Positions 1 to 13,100 of a stretch of DNA of 64,000 nt are shown piece after piece. Position numbers and translations under genes: made by a program. Below the pieces are notes generated by a model, which searched no databases, was not told the DNA's origin, and worked only from the letters and a program-made list of their open reading frames with translations. Each line of letters opens with the position of its first letter. Within the stretch, counting starts at the first letter, position 1. This stretch comes from Parietaria judaica (lineage: Eukaryota; Streptophyta; Magnoliopsida; Rosales; Urticaceae), in assembly GCA_954871525.1 (NCBI GenBank), contig OX940865.1, positions 12,166,606-12,230,605 of the forward strand, read 5' to 3'.

Positions 1-311
1 TTTTAATTATTGAGTAAGTATGGTATTTTTTTTTATAATACATATAAATTAGGTCTTTTTTTTATCCGCGCATTATTTTATTTCTTAGGCGGTAATATTT
101 CTTCTCATGATCTCGTGCTTTTCGAAATTCATATGTATTTTGGAGCTGAAATTATATTAGTATATAGAGGAATTTTTTTATAAATAAATAGAAACAGAGT
201 ATTATTAATCAGACTAAAGTTTAAGCTCGTAGACTATCCGAAGTTCTTGAACTAAGCTTGTAAGTAATTTGTAATCGTAAGTGTTTTGATATTTGCTATA
301 TGAAAAATTAA

Positions 312-440
312 ACATATACATATATTGATATATATATATATATACACACACACAAATAAACATATACTTACATTGATATATATATATATATATATATATC
401 AACAAATAAACATATATATATATATATATATATATATCAA
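312..440. repeat. AT/AC dinucleotide microsatellite tract
   Basis: Runs of TA and CA dinucleotides broken by short CAACAAATAAACA spacers. The matching tract in copy B (7250-7372) has different run lengths. The hAT-type element at 441 sits at its right edge. Nothing gene-like is visible in 1-440. Confidence 0.85.
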
Positions 441-1295
441 CAGGGGCGGTCCCAGGAATTGAAGTCGGGGGTGACGGAGTATAAATAGAACAAATTATAA
501 CGTTTTATATAGAACGAAAAAAAGATAATTATTGCAAATATATATTACTTCATTTTATTTATTTAATAACAATGTATACCAAAATATGACTATTTTACAT
601 TATCTTTATACGAAATCTCTCGCCTACGATTTGAATTACTTTTATTCTCTATAGGCTATTACAGAGCCAACCTTGATTTTATAATTCAAATATAATCGTT
701 TTAAGACAATTTGCTTGTGAAATTTATGATTATTTTCATTCAAAAATATCTATTTTGAAAATTTGTAATAAACTAAAAGTATCTTCTTCTTTTTTAACTT
801 TTTATATATAATACATAAATAAAACTTTACATTAAAATTGACATGTTAATAATTCAAGTCCGTTTATCCTTATGTTTCTAGATTTTTAATTTAAAACTAT
901 TGATTAAAAAAAATACAATAGGAAGACAAGTAAAATGATATCAAACGAGCAAGTCAATGTGGATCTTACCAATTTGATTAACATTACATATAATGTGGGC
1001 CAACCACTATTGCTTTCCTCTCTAACTCTTTCTCCTTCTCTGTAGCCATTACCCACAAGCAAAAATGAAAAAACAAAGCTATGTCTCCCATGGCGATGAG
1101 TTCTCCACAACCCACAAGCAAAAATGGAGAAACAAAGCTCTGTATCTCCCATCGCGATGAGTTCTAACTATCAGTATAAGTGAAAAATAAAACTTGGGGG
1201 TGACATGGCAATGAGCTTCTAACTATCATTAAACTAAGTGAGAAAAAAGATGGGGTGACATGAGCCACCCCCGACTACACCTAGGTCCGCCCCTG
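441..1295. mobile_element. Non-autonomous hAT-type element (855 bp)
   Basis: It starts CAGGGGCGG and ends CCGCCCCTG, with the inverted match continuing imperfectly inward. It is flanked by perfect 8-bp target duplications TATATCAA at 433-440 and 1296-1303. The 8-bp duplication and CAGGG terminus are the hAT signature. No transposase is present. Inside lies a ~60-bp imperfect tandem repeat around CCCACAAGCAAAAATG (about 1048-1165). Open frames on the minus strand here are not gene-like. Confidence 0.85.
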
Positions 1296-1303
1296 TATAT
1301 CAA

Positions 1304-2203
1304 TGTATATATCAATATATATATACACACACACACAAGTCTAATTACTAAAAATCATAGATATCAATTTGAATGAAGTTACAACGGGTATACACGATTA
1401 AAATAATATGTTACAAAGTTATATACGTAAGAGTTAAACATAGGGTTATTAGCGGCATATAACTTGACAAAGACGAAATTTTAAGTTAGTAAAAAAAGAA
1501 TAGCAACATAACTAAAATATTTGAGGTTAATGACTCGAATATCGCTTTTACAACACGTGGCAAAACTAACGGGCATAAATGGAATCATGGCAGTTGACTT
1601 GGATCGTAAGTTTTAAGACATTGTAATATACGCCGCTAAAAACGAATCAGAACTTAAGTTGAATATTTAAAAAATATTTAAAACATATGCCGTTAATAAT
1701 ATATATATATATATGAGTATTAGGAATATATATACGTGTAACCAAATAGTAATTAAAACCATGCGCGGGTTATATCTTTTCTAACTTAAAAGGCAAGCAA
1801 CGATTTATTTGTTTCTCATAACAATAATAAACACTCACGACTATAAGTCACGTTGATAATAAAAACACATCTTACATACTCTAATACTATTATTAAGCTC
1901 GTCTTTTTCAAACAGAAATAGTCAAACACGGATTAAAATATTAAAATCTGGTAAGGACAATTCTAACTCCTTTTGTCTTCCGAATTACACTCTAACTGAC
2001 ATATCTCTTTCCATTTTTATATTTATATATATATATATATTTATACTTCGTATTCTTATTCATAAATATATTTCTCACCTTCTGAAGCATCGAAAGAAAG
2101 TAACAAAGCTTGGAATACATCAACGTATTATTATTTCAAGATCGGAGTTCGAGCCGAAGACACTGTCGGCGACATCAGAAACTAAAAGCTTGCAAGTCGA
2201 TAG
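1304..2203 (+). promoter_or_regulatory. Upstream region and 5' UTR exon of MYB copy 1
   Basis: AT-rich upstream sequence shared with copy B (9038-9942), including TA-rich stretches near 2028-2050 that could serve as TATA elements. A probable untranslated exon ends at 2203 (GATAG before GTATAA), followed by a 5' UTR intron 2204-2404 ending CCCAG. The frame before the ATG is open across this junction but shows no convincing upstream ATG, so I treat it as untranslated. Confidence 0.45.
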
Positions 2204-2438
2204 GTATAATAGCTAAAATAAAAATATATACTTCATATACTCACTTCATATACTCTATCATTACCAATTATTCATATTAGCATAAAGTTTTCTCAATTTA
2301 TTATTCATTAACAAATCGTACGTATAAACAAATAGTAGTATAGTATTTTCTATTCCATTCGCGAACGTATTCAGATTCACTCTCTTTTTTTCTTTCTTTC
2401 CCAGCCTGACGGAAAAGCGAACGACGAGATCCCGGATA

Positions 2439-5400
2439 ATGGAAAATCCTGTAGCGAGAAAGAGTATGGCTCAAAAGTTGGAGAGTAACTGGAAGGAACA
2501 GTCGGCCTTGCTACCGGGAAAGACGCCCGGAGAGGTTTGGGGGCACCTTAACACCTTGTTTCCTAAGATGTCCGAGAAAGAGTATAGCTACTGCTTGGAG
2601 CGGTCCTTGAACGATGGGTACGCCGCAGTAGATGTAAACAAAAATATTTCTTTACTATATAATATCTCAAGGATAATCTCTTAATCTTTCGTTTCTCTGT
2701 TAATAGTGGGGACGAAGAACAAGAAAGTCAAGAACGAGTAAGCGAGGAAGTCAAAACCCTCGAAGCCGAGAAGGTCACCAACGAGGACGAGTGGAACTTG
2801 GAGGATAACATGGACCTTGAAAAGCTTCTTGGCTTAGAACCAGCCTCGTAAGTGTGACAATGATCAAGAGTTCAATACGTAATCATGATTTGATAATCAA
2901 TGATTACTTATTCTTGTTGTATTATTACTCTTAATCTCTTTGTTTTTATTTGAACAGCGGTGTCGTGGGAGCTACGAATGATGAGTTTCCGTTTGAGTCC
3001 GAAGAGTTCGATTCGATTCTGCGGGATTTCACTGATTGTTTAAACAGAAAGGACACCGGAGTTGCATACGATGTGCAGAATGGGGACGAGGTGCACGGCC
3101 AGCCAGAACTCTTCTACCGGTGCAACATTGATAACAATTGGTATGCGTTGATATACCGATCTTTGTGCTTCTTCTTCTTAACTTGCCATAAACTCCATGC
3201 AACACTTTGTTTTTTTAATCGATTTTTTTCTTTTTTCGTTATTATAAGAAATTTGCTTTCTGTTTACTTTAATAATAATTGGTATTACTCAATAAATTGG
3301 TTTTATTTAATTTATCTTTTGCAAGTTGCTTTTTAAGTTAATGTATCCGGTAACACTCAGTGCAATTTTTTTAGGAATACCTTGCCTGGCCTCACCGACA
3401 TCTCGGGAACTCCCCCCATCTTGGGCGGTGACAACATCAACAGCGACATATACATCAGGTACATAAGTGAAGAGTTTGTTTATTTCTTAATCATAGTATT
3501 ATTATTTCTTAATCGATATATAATTAGTAATACAATCTTCGTGCTGCTTATTATTCTTCAATTTTTTTGGTTAAGGTCTTTTCGTTAAATTACTATATAT
3601 AAACTTCACGCAGCACATTAATATTTTCAATCAAGTTTTATATTATTTTGTTTACTTTGTTAATAACTGGTATATCTCAATAATAATAAAAAATCAAATA
3701 ACCTAATCATAGAGCTTCTTTTTTGTCAATTCACAAAATTATGATAAACTTCACGCTTGTACTTTTATTTTTGACCTATATTTCTTAAACTGTTTGTTCC
3801 AACAGCCCGGATGAGGGAGTTATGAACGTTGAGCAGTCATCGCAGTTCGACATTGAGGAAGATTTTCCGGGAATTTACAATTTTTACAACACTTATATTC
3901 CCGGGTATGTATCACTAATCTGGATCTTAAGTTTTTTTTTTTTTATAGTTCACAAAATCATGCCATAATTTACGTTACTCTGCCTTTATTTTATTTTTTA
4001 TTAGTTGTAAGTTATAGAAGAAATTTTGTCTTGAGTTACCTAGATAATATGTCTCAATAATAATAAAAAACAAAGATCCGAATGAACAGGATTAGATAAT
4101 AGTAATTGGTATGTCTGAATAATATTAATAATAATTTTAATAAAAACTCAAATCTTATCTTGTGTATGCAAAGAAATTGTCAATTTGTCAAAAGATAAAA
4201 TTAGACTATAAAGAGAACAATATAATACAGCACGTAAATAACAAATTACATGAGTCTTTATAGTTTATTCAAATATTAGTTTATTGTCTGGAAGGAATTT
4301 TGAATTTAATTTGACCTGTTTATTGTTTGTTATCAAATTTTTAGTAACTTTTTGAATTTGGACTTCAATTACATCGCATATAATATGCTTGCGATATACG
4401 CATTTCTCTCTCTATTTTTGGCTTTTTGATTTATAAATTTATGTTTTTGTAACATCTCAATTTAATTTTTCCAGGGATTATTTGCTCGACTTTCCTGATA
4501 CCCCCACTAACTCTGGCCCCACAAGATACATATCTGAGAGCTACGCAACCGCTTATTCCTCAAGCGACAGTTACACTCTTGTCCCCACCGGCGGCTTCCT
4601 TGACCTTATGACTTCTGACGATTCATCAAGCAATGGTTTTTCACTGCCACCATATGATAGTAGGCACATGAACCAAGGAACATGGACTGCGGAAGAGCAC
4701 AGGTAATTCCCACTTTATATATATATATATATATACTCATACGTGACTTCAAGAAATTTTGTGAATCTCAGTATATATACCATAGTTCTATTCTATTCCC
4801 CCTCTTAACTAATATTTGCTCTTAAATCTTATGCATTAGATTGTTTGTTGAGGGGCTTGAGAAGCACGGCAAGGGTAATTGGAAGAAAATCGCAGATTTT
4901 GTGGGCACAAGGACACGGCCGCAGGTTGTGAGCCATACCCAAAAGCATTTTCAGGCCGTGAAAGTATCAAAAACAAATGCGATCACCTCCGACATCCACA
5001 ATAGAGTCCCGAAAGACTTTCCTCTAGACGATGATCCGACACTTTTACAAGAGTCCAAGAGACGAAGGGTATGTGAGGGCGAGTTGAACATACCGGTAGA
5101 GATAGGCTACAAACCTGACAATGATGGTTCGATGTTCAACAACTTCTGTCAATTTGTACACACCTCGGCTGCTCAGAACGATGACGGAGCGACAACGGAG
5201 CAACATCCGTCCGGGAAGAGAACAAAACGGTGGACTCCAGAAGAGCACAAGTAATTAAATTTAGAACTTTGATACATTTGTACCGTCGTATCTGTTTTTA
5301 AATTTTATTTTATATGAAGCACTAACCTCTTTTATATAAAATATTTGTCAATCAGATTGTTCAAGGACGGACTTCAAAAGTTTGGCGAAGGCAAATGGAA

Positions 5401-5650
5401 AGAAATTGCACAGTATATCGGGACGAGAAATTCTACGCAAGTGGCGAGTCACGCTCAGAAATACGTCATACGCCAAAAAACCCCAGAAAATAAACGCAAG
5501 AGACGGAGCACCAACGACGATATCATGCCGGTTCCCAACAACCAGCTTCACCAACCTCAAGGTCACCAAACCGCAGCGCCCCTGCCTCATCAGCAGTCTG
5601 TGGCACCGTCTCAGATCCACGTGGTCCCGTTTAACCATTTTCCACATTAA
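2439..5650 (+). CDS. MYB transcription factor with two SHAQKYF-class repeats, copy 1 (C-terminally truncated)
   Basis: Predicted nuclear DNA-binding protein of 539 aa. Exons 2439-2617, 2707-2847, 2958-3140, 3375-3458, 3806-3904, 4475-4702, 4840-5250 and 5356-5650 join in one open frame; all seven introns are phase 2. The N-terminus (about 17-58, with LPGKTPGEVWGHL) resembles the end of the first SANT-like repeat of DIVARICATA-type proteins, but the usual start is missing. An acidic middle (about 60-290) may be an activation region. Two MYB repeats follow: about 296-345 (GTWTAEEHR to SHTQKHF) and about 434-485 (RWTPEEHK to SHAQKYV). Each is cut by an intron at the same place. The tail is Gln/Pro/His-rich and stops at TAA 5648-5650, where copy 2 reads on. 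The DIV-like family is known; two SHAQK repeats in one protein is unusual. The target is unknown. Confidence 0.85.
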
Positions 5651-5785
5651 CAAGACGTGGTGCCGTTTAATCCACCACTGCAGCATCAACCCGTTGCGCT
5701 GTCTTCTCCATGGTTACACATCAGGAATCCGTGGTGTCAAACACCGTCACATCAGCAACATACGATGCAGTTTCAGCCGCTGTAG
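5651..5785 (+). pseudogene. Former C-terminal coding tail of MYB copy 1
   Basis: After the TAA at 5648-5650 the same frame stays open for 44 codons to TAG at 5783-5785. The codons read on in the Gln/Pro/His-rich style, and their start matches the tail of copy 2 (VVPFNPPLQHQPV against VAPFNPPLQHQPV). Copy 2 has CACCATCAA where copy 1 has CATTAACAA, so copy 1 appears to have gained the stop. Copy 2 lacks the later part of this segment. Confidence 0.7.
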
Positions 5786-6206
5786 TCACCACCCGAAGTC
5801 GCTGTCGTTGTAGAGTGTATTATTGTTGACAAAGTCGTGCTATTGTTTTTTACAGCATGCATGTTTCCATGTTTCCAATTGTGATTATTTGCGAATATTG
5901 TTTAATACAAATTTTGTTTATCTTTATAAACTCTCGTAAAAGATCAATATTTATCAATAACCCTCGCTCCCGTTTAGTCTTTTGCCAAATAGCTAGCGAG
6001 TACAGAGTACAGACAATGAAAAATTAGAGTACTTAGACTAAACAACTATCAAAACTTATATACATATATATAATCGTCTGTGACTAAACAATCATCAAAA
6101 CTCGACAATGGCTGAACTCCGGTGATCCCGATCAGCAGACCAAATAGTTACAGCAGAACTCGCGACGACGGCTGCGAAACTAGGGGTTTTTCACAGTTAG
6201 ATAATA
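5786..6206. other. 3' flank of MYB copy 1
   Basis: Non-coding, probably 3' UTR and downstream sequence. It matches 13339-13631 but holds an extra stretch of about 110 bp around 5960-6070 that copy 2 lacks. No gene seen. Confidence 0.5.
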
Positions 6207-6925
6207 TATTAACTCACGTGGGGCTTTTTAGGTCCAATCCCAAATCTTGCGCCACTTATGCCGCAAAATTCAATCATGTATTATGTGTGTGTGGCGGTAT
6301 AGATTTAGGAAAAATTAGATAGATACAAGCATTTTGACGGGTAATATGTGATCATTAATTCATTTTCCGGCGATTTTTTTAATAATATATCTTAAACATT
6401 GTTATTTATTTTATTTTGAACAATTTGTATTATTGTTTCATTTGTTTCTTTCTATTTGACTAAAAAATAATTGTTTTTAAATTTTTTTGTAAACAAAGGC
6501 AGTTAGTGATCAGTTCCATTTTAATTATTTCATATATCGATTTTAACTGTTTTTGTTTTTATTCAGAATTATGTAGTAATAAATTGATTTTCTGTAAATT
6601 TGATGATTATGTTGCACTCCGTTAAAATGCGGTTAGAGCCGAATCTATCACAATTAGTGGATTTTTTTTAATGGCTCGATTTTTGGCTTTTAAAGTGAAA
6701 AAACCAAAAATACGGTAATTTGTAAAAAAAAATGATGAACACCGAACCAATGACACGCTTGTTCACCCTAGAAAATTATTACGAGTTGTAAAATATTTTT
6801 TCATAATTGAAAATCGACAGTAAGTGGAAAAAAGAAAAGAAAATGTGCGTGTAATGATCTCGTGTGGCCATGTTCCACAATCTTCTCAATATAGTTATAA
6901 ATTATAATGATTTCTTTCTTAAACA
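6207..6925. other. Spacer between duplicated segments
   Basis: AT-rich sequence found once in the window, between the end of homology in copy A and the start of copy B. It may be the left part of the original unit, whose copy-A counterpart would lie before base 1. No gene, RNA or clear element seen. Confidence 0.5.
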
Positions 6926-7291
6926 TTTTAATTATTGAGTAAGTATGGTATTTTTTTTATAATACAGATAAATTAGGTCTTTTTTTATCCGCGCATTATT
7001 TTATTTCTTAGGCGGTAATATTTCTTCTCATGATCTCGTGCTTTTCGAAATTCATATATATTTTGGAGCTGAAATATTATTAGTATATAGAGGAATTTTT
7101 TTTATAAATAAATAGAAACAGAGTATTATTATTCAGACTAAAGTTTAAGCTCGTAGACTATCCGAAGTTCTTGAACTAAGCTTGTAAGTAATTTGTAATC
7201 GTAAGTGTTTTGATATTTGCTATAGGAAAAGTTAAACATATACATATATTGATATATATATATACACACACAAATAAACATATACTTACTT

Positions 7292-7339
<48 letters not shown>

Positions 7340-7372
7340 ACAAATAAACATATATATATATATATATATCAA

Positions 7373-9029
7373 AAGGGGCGGACCCAGGAATTGAAGTCGG
7401 GGGTGACGGAGTATAAATAGAACAAATTATAACGTTTTATATAGAACGAAAAAAAGATAATTATTGCAAATATATATTACTTCATTTTATTTATTTAATA
7501 ACAATGTATAACAAAATATGATTATTTTACATTATCTTTATACGAAATCTCTCGCCTACAATTTGAATTACTTTTATTCTCTATAGGCTATTACAGAGCC
7601 AACCTTGATTTTATAATTCAAATATAATCGTTTTAAGACAATTTGCTTGTGAAATTTATGATTATTTTCATTCAAAAATATCTATTTTGAAAATTTGTAA
7701 TAAACTAAAAGTATCTTCTTCTTTTTTAACTTTTTATATATAATACATAAATAAAACTTTACATTTAAAATTGACATGTTAATAACTCAAGTCCGTTTAT
7801 CCTTATGTTTCTAGATTTTTAATTTAAAACTATTTGAAACGTCACGTTCTTCGGTTATGCGGAAAATAACGACAAATAAACTTACGCGAAAATAAAGAGA
7901 CACACGCGATGTTTTGTTAACGCAGTTCGATACCTATCTACTCTGCGGGGCCCTCACCCAGATTAATCAACATTGATAATTACAAGATGGACGTTACACA
8001 ATCGATTTGTTCACCGAACAACAAACTGGAAAATACACTCTAACCAGTGCGACCAGCGATGTAACCAGACTTGTAACCTGCTGATTAAGACGACGACACG
8101 GCGGCTCGGCAAGCGGGTAAGGCGACTTCCGGCGAGTGTCGATCTGTGCAAGTATGCACAACTTCGTTGACGATACTGAAGTGCTTCAGACCTCTTCAGA
8201 CTTCTTATCGGGAAGAAAACGCCAACGAACGATCCACGGAAATTGTGAGAAAATGCGTAGAATGCTCTCTGTAGCTCTTAACGATTTTCTCTGACTTTAT
8301 GGCTGAAAGGATGAACGAAATTGAGAGCCCTAGATCAATTTAAATAGATCCCCAAAAGCTCTCAACAAGATAACCATTTCTTCCTAATTTTAAGGCTTTT
8401 TACTTAGTCTTTCCTTGACTAAGTATTTTCTCAATAATTCGAATTTATCCAGCTCATTTAACTCTGATATTTGACCAGCAGATAAGGGAGAACGAATTCC
8501 TTAAATATCTCAACCGAAACGGACCAATTCCGCTCTATGGATAAGGAGATCGTAGGTATGACCGCGCATATGATCAACAATACTGCCAAACATGAAACTG
8601 CACTAAACTGTCAAATAAAGACAGTTTTTCACTATTGATTAAAAAAATACAATAGGAAGACAAGTAAAATGATATCAAACGAACAAGTCAATGTGGATCC
8701 TACCAATTTGATTAACATTACATATAATGTGGGCCAACCACTAATTCTTTCCTCTCTAACTCTTTCTCCTTCTCTGTAGCCATTACCCACAAGCAAAAAT
8801 GAAAAAACAAAGCTATGTCTCCCATGGCGATGAGTTCTCCACAACCCACAAGCAAAAATGGAGAAACAAAGCTCTGTATCTCCCATCGCGATGAGTTCTA
8901 ACTATCAGTATAAGTGAAAAATAAAACTTTGGGGTGACATGGCAATGAGCTTCTAACTATCATTGAACTAAGTGAGAAAAAAGATGGGGTGACATGAGCC
9001 ACCCCCAACTACACCTAGGTCCGCCCCTG
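7373..9029. mobile_element. hAT-type element, copy B, split by a solo LTR
   Basis: This is the copy of 441-1295. The same TATATCAA duplication flanks it (7365-7372 and 9030-9037), and the first base pair has changed from CA to AA. Removing the 797-bp LTR and its extra 5-bp duplication leaves exactly 855 bp, the size of copy A. The insertion is therefore older than the segmental duplication. Confidence 0.85.
7835..8631. mobile_element. Solo LTR (797 bp) with 5-bp target duplication
   Basis: It begins TGAAACG and ends GTTTTTCA (TG...CA ends with short inverted repeats). The 5-bp direct repeats CTATT lie at 7830-7834 and 8632-8636. Copy A has the uninterrupted empty site at about 896-900. There is no internal retroelement coding region, so a full element probably recombined down to one LTR. 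The superfamily is not established; the sequence ACACACGCGATGTTTTG near 7901 looks like plant Ty1-copia LTRs but is not decisive. Confidence 0.8.
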
Positions 9030-9037
9030 TATATCAA

Positions 9038-9942
9038 TATATATATACACACACACAAGTCTAATTACTAAAAATCATAGATATCAATTTGAATGAAGTT
9101 ACAACGGGTATACACGATTAAAATAATATGTTACAAAGTTCTATTTATTTTTTTTATATACGTAAGAGTTAAACATAGGGTTATTAGCGGCATATAACTT
9201 GACAAAGACGACATTTTAAGTTAGTAAAAAAAGAATAGCAACATAACTAAAATATTTGGAGCTAATGCCTCGAATATCGCTTTTACAACACGTGGCAAAA
9301 CTAACGGGCATAAATGGAATCATGGCAGTTGACTTGGATCGTAAGTTTTAAGACATTGTAATATACGCCGCTAAAAACGAATCAGAACTTAAGTTGAATA
9401 TTTAAAAAATATTTAAAACATATGCCGTTAATAATATATATATATATATGAGTATTAGGAATATATATACGTGTAACCAAATAGTAATTAAAACCATGCG
9501 CGGGTTATATCTTTTCTAACTTAAAAAGCAAGCAACGATTTATTTGTTTCTCATAACAATAATAAACACTCGCGACTATAAGTCACGTTGATAATAAAAA
9601 CACATCTTACATACTCTAATACTATTATTAAGCTCGTCTTTTTCAAACAGAAATAGTCAAACACGGATTAAAATATTAAAATCTGGTAAGGACAATTCTA
9701 ACTCCTTTTGTCTTCCGAATTACACTCTAACTGACATATCTCTTTCCATTTTTATATTTATATATACATATATATATATTTATACTTCGTATTCTTATTC
9801 ATAAATATATTTCTCACCTTCTGAAGCATCGAAAGAAAGTAACAAAGCTTGGAATACATCAACGTATTATTATTTCAAGATCGGAGTTCGAGCCGAAGAC
9901 ACCGTCGGCGACATCAGAAACTAGAAGCTTGCAAGTCGATAG
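9038..9942 (+). promoter_or_regulatory. Upstream region and 5' UTR exon of MYB copy 2
   Basis: Matches 1304-2203 with few changes, including an added block of about 12 T-rich bases near 9141. The 5' UTR exon/intron arrangement is conserved, with donor near 9943 and acceptor near 10143. Confidence 0.45.
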
Positions 9943-10177
9943 GTATAATAGCTAAAATAAAAATATATACTTCATATACTCACTTCATATACTCTATCAT
10001 TACCAATTATTCATATTAGCATAAAGTTTTCTCAATTTATTATTCATTAACAAATCGTACGTATAAACAAATAGTAGTATAGTATTTTCTATACCATTTG
10101 CGAACGTATTCAGATTCACTCTCTTTTTTTCTTTCTTTCTCAGCCTGACGGAAAAGCGAACGACGAGATCCTGGATA

Positions 10178-13100
10178 ATGGAAAATCCTGTAGCGAGAAA
10201 GAGTATGGCTCAAAAGTTGGAGAGTAACTGGAAGGAACAGTCGGCCTTGCTACCGGGAAAGACGCCCGGAGAGGTTTGGGGGCACCTTAACACCTTGTTT
10301 CCTAAGATGTCCGAGAAAGAGTATAGCTACTGCTTGGAGCGGTCCTTGAACGATGGGTACGCCGCAGTAGATGTAAACAAAAATATTTCTTTACTATATA
10401 ATATCTCAAGGATACTCTCTTAATCTTTCGTTTCTCTGTTAATAGTGGGGACGAAGAACAAGAAAGTCAAGAACGAGTAAGCGAGGAAGTCAAAACCCTC
10501 GAAGCCGAAAAGGTCGCCAACGAGGACGAGTGGAACTTGGAGGATAACATGGACCTTGAAAAGATTCTTGGCTTAGAACCAGCCTCGTAAGTGTGACAAT
10601 GATCAAGAGCTCAATACGTAATCAAGATTTGATAATCAATGATTACTTATTCTTGTTGTATTATTACTCTTAATCTCTTTGTTTTTATTTGAACAGCGGT
10701 GTCGTGGGAGCTACGAATGATGAGTTTCCGTTTGAGTCCGAAGAGTTCGATTCGATTCTGCGGGATTTCACTGATTGTTTAAACAGAAAGGACACGGGAG
10801 TTGCATACGATGTGCAGAATGGGGACGAGGTGCACGGCCAGCCGGAACTCTTCTACCGGTGCAACATTGATAACAATTGGTATGCGTTGATATACCGATC
10901 TTTGTGCTTCTATATCTTAACTTGCCATAAACTCCATGCAACACTTTGTTTTTTTTAATCGATTTTTTTCTTTTTTCGTTATTATAAGAAATTTACTCTA
11001 TGTTTACTTTAATAATAATTGGTATTACTCAATAAATTGGTTTTATTTAGTTTATCTTTTGCAAGTTGCTTTTTAAGTTAATGTATCCGGTAACACTCAG
11101 TGCAATTTTTTTAGGAATACCTTGCCTGGCCTCACCGACATCTCGGGAACTTCCCCCATCTTCGCCGGTGACAACATCAACAGCGACATATACATCAGGT
11201 ACATAAGTGAAGAGTTTGTTTATTTCTTAATCATAGTATTATTATTTCTTAATCGATATATAATTAGTATTACAATCTTCGTGCTGCTTATTATTCTTCA
11301 ATTTTTTTGGTTAAGGTCTTTTCGTTAAATGACTATATATAAACTTCACGCAGACGCACATTAATATTTTCAATCAAGTTTTATATTATTTTGTTTACTT
11401 TGTTAATAATTGGTATATCTCAATAATAAAAAAATCAAATAACCATAGAGCTTCTTTTTTGTCAATTCACAAAATTATGATAAACTTCACGCTTGTACTT
11501 TTATTTTTGACCTATATTTCTTAAACTGTTTGTTCCAACAGCCTGGATGAGGGTGTTATGAACGTTGAGCAGTCATCGCAGTTCGACATTGAGGAAGATT
11601 TTCCGGGAATTTACAATTTTTACAACACTTATATTCCCGGGTATGTATCACTAATCTGGATCTTAAGTTTTTTTTTTAATAGTTCACAAAATCATGCCAT
11701 AATTTAGACTACAAAGAGAACAATATAATGCAGCACGTAAATAACAAATTACAGGATTAGATCAACTTTTTTCATTGGATTTCAATTACATCACATATAA
11801 TATGCTTGCGATATACGTATTTCTCTCTCTCTTTTTGGCTTTCGGATTTATAAATTTATGTTTCTGTAACATCTCAATTTAATTTGATCTGTTTATTGTT
11901 TGTTACCAAATTTTTAGTAACTTCTTGAAATCTTCTTGGATTTCAATTACATCGCATATAATATGCTTGCGATATACGCATTTCTCTCTCTATTTTTGGC
12001 TTTTTGATTTATAAATTTATGTTTTTGTAACATCTCAATTTAATTTTTCCAGGGATTATTTGCTCGACTTTCCTGATACCCCCACTAACTCTGGCCCCAC
12101 AAGATACATACCCGACAGCTGCGCAACTGCTTATTCTTCAGGCGACAATTACACTCTTGCCCCCACCGGCGGCTTCGTTGACCTTTTAACTTCTGACGAT
12201 CCACTCCTATCAAGCAATGGTTTTTCACTGCCACCATATGATAGTAGGCATATGAACACAGGAACATGGACTACGGAAGAGCATAGGTAATTCTTACTAT
12301 ATTTATGTGTATATATATATATATAATATATACATATATAATATATATATCCATCCACGTGACTTCAAGAAATTTTGTGAATCTCAGTATATATACCATA
12401 GTTCTCTTCTATTCCCCCTCTTAACTAATATTTGCTCTTAAATCTTATGCATTAGATTGTTTGTTGAGGGGCTTGAGAAGCACGGCAAGGGTAATTGGAA
12501 GAAAATCGCAGATTTTGTGGGCACAAGGACACGGCCGCAGGTTGTGAGCCATGCCCAAAAGCATTTTCAGGCCGTGAAAGTATCAAAAACAAATGCGATC
12601 ACCTCCGACATCAACAATAGAGTCCCGAAAGACTTTCCTCTAGACGATGATCCGACACTTTTACAAGAGTCCAAGAGACGAAGGGTATGTGAGGGCGAGT
12701 TGAACATACCGGTAGAGATAGGCTACAAACCTGACAATGATGGTTCGATGTTCAACAACTTCTGTCAATTTGTACACACCTCGGCTGCTCAGAATGATGA
12801 CGGAGCAACAACGGAGCAACATCCGTCCGGGAAGAGAACAAAACGGTGGACTCCAGAAGAGAACAAGTAATTAAATTTAGAACTTTAATACATTTGTACC
12901 GTCGTATCTGTTTTTAAATTTTATTTTATATGAAGCACTGACCTCTTTTATATAAAATATTTGTCAATCAGATTGTTCAAGGACGGACTTCAAAAGTTCG
13001 GCGAAGGCAAATGGAAAGAAATTGCACAGTATATCGGGACGAGAAATTCTACGCAAGTGGCGAGTCACGCTCAGAAATACGTCATACGACAAAAAACCCC

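Larger units (their letters stand above)
1..6206. repeat. Tandem segmental duplication, copy A
   Basis: Base 1 onward matches base 6926 onward almost base for base, through the upstream element, promoter, all eight MYB exons, introns and 3' flank, until the match ends near 6206 (13631 in copy B). Differences are scattered substitutions, small indels, one solo LTR in copy B and length changes in intron 5 and the 3' end. The left edge lies outside the window, so the true unit may be longer. High similarity in introns implies a recent event. Confidence 0.95.

Noticed and set aside
904..1152. Minus-strand open frame of 82 codons, repeated at 8632-8886
   Set aside because: It lies inside the hAT-type element and reads across its internal tandem repeat; no domain or gene context.
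7973..8170. Open frame of 65 codons in the solo LTR
   Set aside because: Sits wholly within a non-coding LTR and matches nothing recognisable.
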